Shown here piece by piece: positions 24,189 through 31,913 of a stretch of DNA of 64,000 nt. Where the stretch lies: NCBI RefSeq assembly GCF_028994775.1, contig NZ_JAJQMN010000001.1, positions 496,001-560,000 of the forward strand, written 5' to 3'. Every line of letters begins with the position of its first letter. The first letter of the stretch is position 1. The position numbers and the translations under genes were made by a program. This DNA is from Promicromonospora iranensis. GTDB taxonomy: Bacteria > Actinomycetota > Actinomycetes > Actinomycetales > Cellulomonadaceae. Below the pieces are notes generated by a model. The model was not told where the DNA came from, ran no database searches, and worked only from the letters and a program-made list of their open reading frames with translations.

Positions 24189-25019
24189 GTGGAACTGATC
24201 CGTAAGGGCAAGGTTCGCGAGGTCTACGCGGACGGCGACGATGTGATTCTGGTGGCTTCCGACCGTGTGTCGGTGTACGACGTCGTGCTGCCGACGCCCG
24301 TGCCCGACAAGGGCGCGATCCTCACCCAGATCTCGCTCTGGTGGTTCCGGCAGTTCGCCGACCTGGTGCCCAACCACGTGATCAACGAGGACGTCCCCGA
24401 GGAGTGGAAGGGCCGCGCGGTCCGCTGCAAGCGCCTGGAGATCGTCCCCGTCGAGTGCATCGTGCGTGGCTACCTCGCGGGTGGGGGCCTGGAGAGCTAC
24501 CGCGAGTCGGGCAGCGTGTCCGGTGTCGCGTTCCCACCCGGCCTGGTCGAGGCCGACCGGCTGCCGAAGCCCGTCTTCACGCCGTCCACGAAGGCCGACG
24601 AGGGCCACGACGAGTACATCTCCGTCGAGGAGATCGCCACGAGCCTGGGCGAGGAGACGACCGGCCGCCTGCGCGACCTGTCGCTGGAGATCTACGACCG
24701 CGGCGCCGAGATCGCCCGCGAGCGCGGCGTGCTGATCGCGGACACGAAGTTCGAGTTCGGGACCGACGCCGACGGCGTCCTGACGCTCGCCGACGAGGTG
24801 CTGACGCCGGACTCCTCGCGTTTCTGGAAGGCGAGCGAGTACGAGCCCGGCCGCGGGCAGTGGTCCTACGACAAGCAGTTCGTGCGCGACTGGTCCGCCA
24901 CCCTGACCGACTGGGACCGCACCTACCCGGGCCCGGAGATCCCGGCCGACGTGGTCGCGGAGACCCGCGCCCGCTACATCGAGATCTACGAGCAGCTGAC
25001 GGGCGGCACCTGGACCTGA
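24189..25019 (+). CDS. purC: Phosphoribosylaminoimidazole-succinocarboxamide synthase
   Basis: 276 residues. It joins aspartate to CAIR with ATP in de novo purine synthesis. Landmarks are the N-terminal IRKGKVREVYADG, RCKRLEIVPVECIVRGYLAGG, PSTKADEGHDEYIS and LIADTKFEFG. GTG at 24189 was chosen because TAACCT lies 7 nt upstream and the family starts within a few residues of KGKVRE. The gene lies directly downstream of the sugar operon but has no functional link to it. No other pur genes are in the window. Confidence 0.96.
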   Translation: MELIRKGKVREVYADGDDVILVASDRVSVYDVVLPTPVPDKGAILTQISLWWFRQFADLVPNHVINEDVPEEWKGRAVRCKRLEIVPVECIVRGYLAGGGLESYRESGSVSGVAFPPGLVEADRLPKPVFTPSTKADEGHDEYISVEEIATSLGEETTGRLRDLSLEIYDRGAEIARERGVLIADTKFEFGTDADGVLTLADEVLTPDSSRFWKASEYEPGRGQWSYDKQFVRDWSATLTDWDRTYPGPEIPADVVAETRARYIEIYEQLTGGTWT

Positions 25020-25064
25020 GGCGTCGTCACCGGCGCTCCGGCGGGGAGTGTCAGTGGTGCCAGC

Positions 25065-25070
25065 TAGCGT
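25065..25070 (+). promoter_or_regulatory. Leaderless -10 box (exonuclease/GIY-YIG gene)
   Basis: TAGCGT, 7 nt before the GTG at 25078. Confidence 0.55.
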
Positions 25071-25077
25071 GCACGCC

Positions 25078-26913
25078 GTGAGCACCACCACCTCCGCATA
25101 CCAGGCCACGTTCGAGGAGCTCGGCACGCCGCTGCGGGACGTGACCTTCGTGGTGGTGGACCTCGAGACCACCGGCACGAACGCGAAGGACGGCGGCATC
25201 ACCGAGATCGGCGCCGTGAAGGTACGCGGCGGCGAGGTGCTGGGCGAGTTCCAGTCGCTCGTGAACCCCGGGCAGCCCGTCCCTGCGTTCATCGCGCGCC
25301 TGACAGGGATCACCAACGCCATGGTCGCGACCGCCCCGGACATCGCGCTGGTGCTGCCGAGCTTCCTCGAGTTCGCGCGCGGTTCGGTCCTGGTGGCACA
25401 CAACGCCCCGTTCGACGTCGGCTTCCTCAAGACGATGTGCGCCCGGCTCGACTACGAGTGGCCCGGGTTCGACGTCGTGGACACGGTGCCCCTGGCCCGG
25501 CGCCTGGTCACCCGGGACGAGGCGCCCAACCACAAGCTGTCGACGCTCGCCAACCTGTTCCATGCCACGGTCTCCCCCGAGCACCGTGCCCTGGCCGACG
25601 CGCGGGCGACCGTCGACGTCCTGCACGCTCTCTTCGACCGCCTCGCGCCGATGGGCGTCACCCACCTCGAGGACCTGGCGACCGCCGCCGACCCCGTACC
25701 GCCCGAGGTGCGCCGCAAGCGGCACCTCGCCGACGACCTGCCCGACGCGCCAGGCGTCTACCTGTTCCGGGGCCCCGGCGACGAGGTCCTGTACGTCGGC
25801 ACGTCCGTGAACATCCGCAAGCGGGTGCGCTCGTACTTCACCGCAGCCGAGAAGCGGAGGCGGATCACGGAGATGGTGCGCATCGCCGAGCGCGTCACGC
25901 CGGTGGCCTGCGCGACGCCGCTGGAGGCCCAGGTGCGCGAGCTGCGGCTCATCACCGAGCACGCCCCGCGCTACAACCGGCGCTCGAAGTTCCCGGAGCG
26001 GCACTCCTGGGTGCGGCTCACCGACGAGGCGTACCCGCGGCTCTCGGTGGTGGGCGCCGTGGTGGCCGGCGCCGCGCACATCGGACCGTTCGCGTCCCGG
26101 CGCACCGCGCAGGACGCCGTCCACGCCCTGCACGACGCACTCAACATCCGCCAGTGCACCGCACGCCTACCGCTGGTGTCCCGGAAGGCCGGCAGCCCCT
26201 GCGCCCTGGCGGGCATGGGCCGTTGCTCCGCGCCGTGCGTCGCGACGGAGGGCCCCGACACGTCGTACGAGCAGGTCGCCGACGCCGCCCGCCGCGCCCT
26301 CACGGGAGATCCCTCCCCCGTGGTGCGCGCGCTCTCCGACCGCATCGCCGCGCTCGCCCACCAGGAGCGGTACGAGGAGGCGGGCGAGGTCACTCGACGG
26401 CTGCGCGCCTTCGTCTCGGGCGCCCACCGGGCGCAGAAGCTGGCGCCGCTCGCGGCATGCGCCGAGCTCGTGGCAGCGCGGCCCTCCGGTATCGGCGACG
26501 CACCGGGCAAGCCGGGCGGCTGGGAGATCGTCGTGATCAAGCACGGCCGGCTCGCCGCCACCGACGTCTCGGCGCCCGGTGCCAACCCACTCCCCCTGGT
26601 CGCTGCGCTGCGTACCACCGCCGAACATGTCGAGCCCCCGGTCCCACCGTCGCCCGCCGCTCACCCGGAGGAGACCGACCTGCTGATCGCGTGGCTCGAC
26701 TCCCCCGGCGTGCGCCTCGTGCATCTCAGTGACACCTGGGCCTGCCCCGTCCGGGCGGCCGGTGCCCATGCGGAGCTCACGTGGGCATCGGACCGGGTGC
26801 GCACCGAGATCAGTACCGGGATCAGTACCGAGATCAATACCGGGATCAGTACCGGTGACGGCGTTCCGGCACCCGAGAACCCACGGCACGTGGATACGAT
26901 GACGGCATGCTGA
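25078..26913 (+). CDS. DEDD exonuclease fused to a UvrC-like GIY-YIG nuclease
   Basis: 611 residues. Residues about 15-190 are a DnaQ-type 3'-5' exonuclease (FVVVDLETTG with the first Asp/Glu pair, VAHNAPFDVGFL, HRALADARATVDV). Residues about 215-300 are a GIY-YIG endonuclease (DAPGVYLFRGPGDEVLYVGT, then NIRKRVRSYF) with a Cys-containing UvrC-like segment after it (CALAGMGRCSAPC). This fusion is known in actinobacteria and in Cho/UvrC-like repair enzymes; it probably incises and trims damaged DNA. The C-terminal tail contains four 4-residue repeats (TEIS, TGIS, TEIN, TGIS). GTG at 25078 is fixed by the TAGCGT box. The stop overlaps the start of the next gene. Confidence 0.9.
   Translation: MSTTTSAYQATFEELGTPLRDVTFVVVDLETTGTNAKDGGITEIGAVKVRGGEVLGEFQSLVNPGQPVPAFIARLTGITNAMVATAPDIALVLPSFLEFARGSVLVAHNAPFDVGFLKTMCARLDYEWPGFDVVDTVPLARRLVTRDEAPNHKLSTLANLFHATVSPEHRALADARATVDVLHALFDRLAPMGVTHLEDLATAADPVPPEVRRKRHLADDLPDAPGVYLFRGPGDEVLYVGTSVNIRKRVRSYFTAAEKRRRITEMVRIAERVTPVACATPLEAQVRELRLITEHAPRYNRRSKFPERHSWVRLTDEAYPRLSVVGAVVAGAAHIGPFASRRTAQDAVHALHDALNIRQCTARLPLVSRKAGSPCALAGMGRCSAPCVATEGPDTSYEQVADAARRALTGDPSPVVRALSDRIAALAHQERYEEAGEVTRRLRAFVSGAHRAQKLAPLAACAELVAARPSGIGDAPGKPGGWEIVVIKHGRLAATDVSAPGANPLPLVAALRTTAEHVEPPVPPSPAAHPEETDLLIAWLDSPGVRLVHLSDTWACPVRAAGAHAELTWASDRVRTEISTGISTEINTGISTGDGVPAPENPRHVDTMTAC
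26803..26850. repeat. 12-bp tandem repeat, four copies, inside a coding region
   Basis: ACCGAGATCAGT, ACCGGGATCAGT, ACCGAGATCAAT and ACCGGGATCAGT follow each other, then a partial fifth copy. The unit is in frame and encodes residues 576-591 of the exonuclease/GIY-YIG protein. Confidence 0.92.
26895..26900 (+). promoter_or_regulatory. Leaderless -10 box (RAM-domain protein)
   Basis: TACGAT, 6 nt before the ATG at 26907; it lies inside the end of the preceding coding region. Confidence 0.5.
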
Positions 26914-27188
26914 CCGCGATCGTCCTCATCGACGCCGAGACGTCCCGCATCCCCGAGGTCGCGCAGGAGGTCGCGAACATCGACGGAGTGAGCGAAGTCT
27001 TCTCCGTGACCGGCAAGACCGACCTCGTGGCCATCGTGCGCGTTCCCGAGCACGAGCAGCTCGCCGGCGTCGTGTCCGACACCGTGAACAAGGTGCCCGG
27101 CGTGCAGAACACCGAGACCCTCATCGCCTTCCGGGCCTTCTCGAAGGCGGACCTGGAGCAGGCGTTCGCCCTGGGGCTCGACGACTAG
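26907..27188 (+). CDS. Stand-alone Lrp/AsnC ligand-binding (RAM) domain protein
   Basis: 93 residues with the full RAM fold found at the C-terminus of Lrp regulators (AIVLIDAETSRIPEVAQEV; GVSEVFSVTGKTDLVAIVRV; LIAFRAFSKADLEQAF). No helix-turn-helix is present, so it cannot bind DNA alone; stand-alone RAM proteins bind amino acids or form mixed oligomers with Lrp proteins. The ATG overlaps the end of the exonuclease gene, yet a TACGAT box 6 nt upstream suggests a separate leaderless transcript. It is the last gene before the structured convergent spacer. Confidence 0.9.
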   Translation: MLTAIVLIDAETSRIPEVAQEVANIDGVSEVFSVTGKTDLVAIVRVPEHEQLAGVVSDTVNKVPGVQNTETLIAFRAFSKADLEQAFALGLDD

Positions 27189-27281
27189 GCACGCGCTCGA
27201 CGATCGCCACCAGCACGTCGGCCATCAGCACGAGCATCGTGTCGGCCGGGCGGGGCTCCGACAGGTCGGGTAGTCCTGGAC

Positions 27282-27408
27282 GGTGGGTGCCAGGTCCGGT
27301 GAAATTCGTTCAGCCCGGCCCCGCACACTCAACGCTGGCTGAACTGTTCGGCTCAGGTGACATACGCCTGCCGGAGCCGAACGATATTCAGCCCAGCCGG
27401 CACCCACC
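27282..27408. ncRNA. Candidate three-stem structured RNA or mobile-element fold
   Basis: A closing stem GGTGGGTGCC (27282-27291) with GGCACCCACC (27399-27408) encloses two perfect hairpins: GTTCAGCC/GGCTGAAC (27308-27315, 27337-27344) and GTTCGGCTC/GAGCCGAAC (27346-27354, 27374-27382). That is a three-way junction of about 127 nt. ATTCAGCCCAGC (27386-27397) repeats the first arm and could form an alternative pairing. It fills the spacer between the convergent RAM gene and qcrB2. The strand is undetermined, and it could instead be a complex terminator or a small element with 10-bp terminal inverted repeats. Confidence 0.45.
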
Positions 27409-27527
27409 ACAACAGCACACCGCGCCTCTGCCCCTGGCCGGGAGCGGGGCGCTGTGCGCCTGTCTGCGACGCAACCGCACGCCAAGCCGCAACGCCACCG
27501 CGCGCCTACTTCGACGTCTCTACGCGC

Positions 27528-29207
27528 CTAGCTACGACGCCGCTGCCCGACAGCGGCGCCGGCGCCGGTCGGCTCCTTCGCCTCGATCGTGTCGTGCTGA
27601 CCGTGTGAGTGCGCGGCCTCGAGCTCCGCGGGCGTGACCGGTGAGACGCGGTCCTCGTAGAAGAACCGAGACACCTTCTGCCAGCGGCGGTCGGACTTGT
27701 AACCCTTGCGTCGCACGCCGCGCGCGTCCATGAGGGGCTCGATCTCCAGCGGCGCGGGCGAGTCGTAGTTGACCCGCAGCCAGCGCTCCTGCTCGTCGAG
27801 CGGAGTGTGCACCTCGACGTACTCTCCGTTCGCGAACCGGACGATGCGGCCCGACTCGTGGCCGTGCAGCACCATCTCCCGGTCCTTGCGCTGCAACCCG
27901 AGGCAGACGCGTTTGGTCAGCCAGAACGCGAAGACCGGCCCCACGAACAGCAGCACACGCAGCACCCACGTGATCGCGAAGATGTCGAGCGAGAAGTGCG
28001 TGGCGATCAGGTCGTTCGTGGCCGCCAGCGCACAGACCACGAATGCGACGAGCAGCGCCACGCCCATCGCCGTACGCACCGGCCGGTTGCGAGGGCGGTC
28101 CAGCACGTGGTGCTCCCGGTGGTCACCGGTGACCTTGGCCTCGAGGAACGGCCATCCGAACAGCAGGGTGAAGAGGATGCCCGGCACGATCAGGGCCGGG
28201 ATCAGCAGGTTCATGCTGAGCGTGTAGCCGCCGATGACCCACTCCCAGCCGGGCCCCGGCATGAGGCGCAGCGCACCGTCGACAAACAGGATGTACCAGT
28301 CCGGCTGTGTGCCCGCCGAGACGGGTGACGGGTCGTAGGGCCCGTAGTTCCACACGTTGTTGATCGACATCGTGGCGCCCATCAGGGTCAGCACACCGGC
28401 GATGATGAAGAAGTTGCCCGTCATCTTGGCCACGTACACCGGCATGGCCGGGTAGCCCACGACGTTCTTGTCGGTGCGGCCGCCACCCGGGTACTGGGTG
28501 TGCTTCTGCAGCACCATCAGGAACAGGTGCAACGCGATGAGTGCGATCAGCAGGCCGGGGATCACGAAGATATGCAGCGTGAAGAGTCGCGGAATGATGT
28601 GCTCGCCGGGGAACTCGCCGCCGAAGACCAGGAACGACATGAACGAGCCGATCAACGGGATCGACTTCACGACGCCGTCGATGATGCGCAGACCGTTGCC
28701 GCTCAGGACGTCGTCGGGCAGCGAGTAACCGGTGAAGCCGGCCGCCAGCGCCAGGATGAGCATGACGGCTCCGACCAGCCAGTTGACCTCCCGCGGCTTA
28801 CGGAACGCGCCGGTGAAGAAGACCCGGAACATGTGCACCACGATCGAGGCCACGAAGATCAGGGCCGACCAGTGGTGGATCTGCCGCATGAGCAGGCCAC
28901 CGCGCACCTCGAACGACATGTGCACCGTCGAGTGGAACGCCGCAGACATGAGCTGTCCGTGCATGGTCGCCGGGTGCTCGCCCTCGTAGCGCACGAGCGC
29001 CATGGACGGCTCGAAGAACATCGTCAGGAAGAAGCCCGACGCGATGAGCACGACGAACGAGAACAGTGCGATCTCGCCCAGCATGAAGGACCAGTGGTCC
29101 GGGAACACCTTGCGCGCGAACTCTTTGACCAGCATGCCGATGCTCGTGCGCTGGTCCAGGTAGTCGGCTGCCTTGCCGACTCCGGTAGGACGTTGCTGCT
29201 TTGCCAC
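27528..29207 (-). CDS. qcrB2: Second copy of cytochrome bc1 complex cytochrome b subunit
   Basis: 559 residues, full length. It has the eight-helix cytochrome b core and actinobacterial C-terminal extension. Haem ligands appear in RQIHHWSALIFVASIVVHMF and RLFTLHIFVIPGLLIALIALHLFLMVL; the quinol-site region reads WNYGPYDPSPV. It is a close paralogue of the operon copy at 30201-31913, including 135-bp and 112-bp blocks that are identical at DNA level, but it lies 3' of sodA and has no qcrA or qcrC of its own. GTG at 29207 has AGGGG about 8 nt upstream. It may replace the main subunit under some conditions. Confidence 0.93.
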   Translation of the reverse strand: MAKQQRPTGVGKAADYLDQRTSIGMLVKEFARKVFPDHWSFMLGEIALFSFVVLIASGFFLTMFFEPSMALVRYEGEHPATMHGQLMSAAFHSTVHMSFEVRGGLLMRQIHHWSALIFVASIVVHMFRVFFTGAFRKPREVNWLVGAVMLILALAAGFTGYSLPDDVLSGNGLRIIDGVVKSIPLIGSFMSFLVFGGEFPGEHIIPRLFTLHIFVIPGLLIALIALHLFLMVLQKHTQYPGGGRTDKNVVGYPAMPVYVAKMTGNFFIIAGVLTLMGATMSINNVWNYGPYDPSPVSAGTQPDWYILFVDGALRLMPGPGWEWVIGGYTLSMNLLIPALIVPGILFTLLFGWPFLEAKVTGDHREHHVLDRPRNRPVRTAMGVALLVAFVVCALAATNDLIATHFSLDIFAITWVLRVLLFVGPVFAFWLTKRVCLGLQRKDREMVLHGHESGRIVRFANGEYVEVHTPLDEQERWLRVNYDSPAPLEIEPLMDARGVRRKGYKSDRRWQKVSRFFYEDRVSPVTPAELEAAHSHGQHDTIEAKEPTGAGAAVGQRRRS

Positions 29208-29243
29208 GTCGTCACCCCTGAGGTAGGAGATACGCGCCCATCA

Positions 29244-29270
29244 ATCGGTGCCCCTCCAGTAGACACCGAT
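29244..29270. promoter_or_regulatory. Inverted repeat in the qcrB2 upstream region
   Basis: ATCGGTG (29244-29250) and CACCGAT (29264-29270) are perfect 7-bp arms around 13 nt. The spacer contains a TCTACT -10-like word on the minus strand (29258-29263), 51 bp upstream of the qcrB2 start. It may be an operator or a leader hairpin. Confidence 0.45.
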
Positions 29271-29325
29271 CCGAGCGCAGCTTTCCACTCGTGACGACGA
29301 AATAGCCGGGCGATCTGTGACACGA

Positions 29326-29375
29326 CAGATCCGGCGCACTTCCGAGGATTCACTCCCCGGAGCGCGCCGGATCTG
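29326..29375 (-). terminator. Stem-loop downstream of sodA
   Basis: CAGATCCGGCGC (29326-29337) pairs perfectly with GCGCCGGATCTG (29364-29375) around a 26-nt loop, 31 bp after the sodA stop. No U-tract is seen. It should separate sodA from qcrB2 transcripts. Confidence 0.6.
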
Positions 29376-29405
29376 GTCAGTCGATCAGACGAACAGGTCA
29401 GACCG

Positions 29406-30035
29406 TCAGACCGTCGGGACGACGAGGCCCGCGGTCTGCGTCTTGGCCCGGCCCAGGCGCTCGGAGACGTTGCTCCAGGACACGAGGTTCCACCAGGCCT
29501 TGATGTAGTCCGGGCGCACGTTCAGGTAGTCGATGTAGTAGGCGTGCTCCCAGCAGTCCAGCATCAGGACCGGGGTGAGCGCGAAGGGGATGTTGCCCTG
29601 CTGGTCGAACAGCTGGACCACGACGAGCTTCTGGCCGACGGAGTCCCAGGCCAGAACGGCCCAGCCGGAACCCTGGACCCCGGCTGCGACGGCGGTGAAG
29701 TGCGCCTTGAACTTCTCGAACGAGCCGAAGTGCTCGTCGATCGCGGCCGCGATGTCACCGGTGGGCTCACCGCCGGCCTCGGGCGCCATGTTCGTCCAGA
29801 AGATCGAGTGGTTGATGTGACCACCGAGGTTGAACGCGAGGTCCTTCTCGATCTTGTTGACGTTTGCCAGGTTGCCCGACTCGCGGGCCTCCTCGAGCTG
29901 CTCCAGGGCAGTGTTCGCACCCTTGACGTACGTCGCGTGATGCTTGGAGTGGTGCAGCTCCATGATCTTGCCCGAGATGTGCGGCTCGAGCGCGGCGTAG
30001 TCGTAGGTCAGGTCAGGGAGCGTGTAGACAGCCAT
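29406..30035 (-). CDS. sodA: Iron/manganese superoxide dismutase
   Basis: 209 residues. It converts superoxide to oxygen and hydrogen peroxide. Metal ligands are His28 (ELHHSKHH), His76 (GGHINHSIFW), Asp160 and His164 in the signature DCWEHAYYIDY. Length and motifs fit the actinobacterial Fe/Mn family; metal preference cannot be decided safely. ATG at 30035 has GGAGGTACC upstream and the family N-terminus MAVYTLPDLTYDY. The position between two cytochrome b genes is unusual and suggests a link to respiratory superoxide, but it has its own 165-bp upstream spacer and a stem-loop downstream. Confidence 0.96.
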   Translation of the reverse strand: MAVYTLPDLTYDYAALEPHISGKIMELHHSKHHATYVKGANTALEQLEEARESGNLANVNKIEKDLAFNLGGHINHSIFWTNMAPEAGGEPTGDIAAAIDEHFGSFEKFKAHFTAVAAGVQGSGWAVLAWDSVGQKLVVVQLFDQQGNIPFALTPVLMLDCWEHAYYIDYLNVRPDYIKAWWNLVSWSNVSERLGRAKTQTAGLVVPTV

Positions 30036-30200
30036 TGCTGAGGTACCTCCAGGATCGGTCCGCACACCGGACGGTGCACGGGGGGAGACGCCGTCCTGGT
30101 CGTGCGCCGGTGTGGTGCCCGCCGGGACGGCAATGGCCCGTGTCCCCGGCCGCAGATGCGGACCGGGAGACACAGGCCATCGCTTGGGGTCGCAGGTCGC

Positions 30201-31913
30201 TCAGTGCTCCCGCGAGGTGGTTCCTGCGCCGGCCTCGACGGCCTGGCGCTCGGACCCGTTCAGCTGGTCGTGCTCGCCGTGCGAGTGCGCGGCCTCGACC
30301 TCCGCCGGGCTGACAGGTGCCACGCGGTCCTCGTAGAAGAACCGGGACAGCCCCTGCCACCGCTTGTCGGAGGCGTAGCCCTTGCGCTTCACACCACGCG
30401 CGTCGGTCTTTGGAGCGATCTCCAGCGGAGCCGGCGCCTCGTAGTTGACCCGCAGCCAGCGCTCCTGCTCGTCGAGCGGAGTGTGGACCTCGATGTACTC
30501 ACCGTTCGCGAAGCGGACGATGCGGCCCGACTCGTGGCCGTGCAGCACCAGCTCGCGGTCCTTGCGCTGCAGCCCGAGGCAGATGCGCTTGGTGATGTAG
30601 TACGCGAACACCGGCCCCACGAAGAACAGGATGCGGAAGACCCACGTGATCGCGTTGATCGACAGCCCGAAGTGCGTGGCGATGAGGTCGTTCGACCCGG
30701 CCAGCGCCAGGATGATGAACGCGGCGAGGAACGCGACCCCGAGGGCGGTCCGGGCCGGCTTGTTGCGCGGCCGGTCCAGGACGTGGTGCTCCTTGTCGTC
30801 CTTCGTCACGCGCGCCTCGAGGAACGGGTAGACGAAGAGGAACGTGAACAGGATGCCCGGGATGACCACGGCCGGGACCAGGACGTTCAGCGGGAGGGTG
30901 TATCCGAGGATCACCCACTCCGTGCCTTGGCCGGGCATCAGTCGCAGCGAGCCCTCCAGGAACAGCATGTACCAGTCCGGTTGCGCACCGGCGGAGACCG
31001 GAGATGGATCGAACGGACCGTAGTTCCACACGTTATTGATCGACATCGTGGCGCCCATCAGGACCAGCACACCCGCCACGATGAAGAAGTTGCCCGTCAT
31101 CTTGGCCACGTACACCGGCATGGCCGGGTAGCCCACGACGTTCTTGTCGGTGCGGCCGCCACCCGGGTACTGGGTGTGCTTCTGCAGCACCATCAGGAAC
31201 AGGTGCAACGCGATCAGCGCCAGCAGGATGCCCGGGATCACGAAGATGTGCAGCGTGAACAGGCGGGGCACGATGTGGTGACCCGGGAACTCGCCCCCGA
31301 AGATCATGTACGACATGAACGAGCCGACCACGGGGATCGACTTGACGACGCCGTCGGTGATGCGCAGACCGTTGCCGGAGAGGACGTCGTCGGGCAGCGA
31401 GTAGCCGGTGAAACCGGCGGCCAGGCCCAGGATCATCAGGATGAGACCGACGATCCAGTTGATCTCGCGCGGCTTGCGGAACGCGCCGGTGAAGAACACG
31501 CGCATCATGTGCACCACGATCGAGGCCATGAAGATCAGGGCCGACCAGTGGTGGATTTGCCGCATGAGCAGACCGCCGCGCACCTCGAACGACATGTCGA
31601 GGGTCGAGGCGAACGCGACGGACATGAGCTGGCCGTGCATGTTGGCCGGGTGCTCACCCTCGTACGTCTCGAGCGCCATGGACGGCTCGAAGAACATCGT
31701 CAGGAAGAAGCCCGACGCGATGAGCACGACGAACGAGAACAGTGCGATCTCGCCCAGCATGAAGGACCAGTGGTCCGGGAAGACCTTGCGCGCGAACTCC
31801 TTGACGGCGAGGCCGATGGAGGTGCGCTGGTCGAGGTAGTCAGCGGCCTTGCCGACGGTCGTCGTCGGCTTGGCCGGTGCCTCGCGCTTGGTGTCGTGGG
31901 TCGCGGTGCTCAC
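30201..31913 (-). CDS. qcrB: Cytochrome bc1 complex cytochrome b subunit (operon copy)
   Basis: 570 residues. This is the quinol-oxidising membrane subunit of the bc1 complex, which in actinobacteria forms a supercomplex with the aa3 oxidase. Haem ligands lie in RQIHHWSALIFMASIVVHMM and RLFTLHIFVIPGILLALIALHLF; a long cytoplasmic C-terminal extension ends in acidic/His residues. GTG at 31913 overlaps the qcrA stop in GTGA, showing translational coupling; the longer frame to 32084 is rejected because it overlaps qcrA. The copy at 27528-29207 is its paralogue. Confidence 0.96.
   Translation of the reverse strand: MSTATHDTKREAPAKPTTTVGKAADYLDQRTSIGLAVKEFARKVFPDHWSFMLGEIALFSFVVLIASGFFLTMFFEPSMALETYEGEHPANMHGQLMSVAFASTLDMSFEVRGGLLMRQIHHWSALIFMASIVVHMMRVFFTGAFRKPREINWIVGLILMILGLAAGFTGYSLPDDVLSGNGLRITDGVVKSIPVVGSFMSYMIFGGEFPGHHIVPRLFTLHIFVIPGILLALIALHLFLMVLQKHTQYPGGGRTDKNVVGYPAMPVYVAKMTGNFFIVAGVLVLMGATMSINNVWNYGPFDPSPVSAGAQPDWYMLFLEGSLRLMPGQGTEWVILGYTLPLNVLVPAVVIPGILFTFLFVYPFLEARVTKDDKEHHVLDRPRNKPARTALGVAFLAAFIILALAGSNDLIATHFGLSINAITWVFRILFFVGPVFAYYITKRICLGLQRKDRELVLHGHESGRIVRFANGEYIEVHTPLDEQERWLRVNYEAPAPLEIAPKTDARGVKRKGYASDKRWQGLSRFFYEDRVAPVSPAEVEAAHSHGEHDQLNGSERQAVEAGAGTTSREH

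Noticed and set aside
27189-27527. Known riboswitch classes for the structured spacer
   Set aside because: It lies between convergent 3' ends, not upstream of a gene, and none of the conserved riboswitch cores I know is visible.
27528-31913. Assembly duplication as the cause of the two cytochrome b genes
   Set aside because: The copies differ over most of their length, have different termini and different neighbours; only short tracts are identical.
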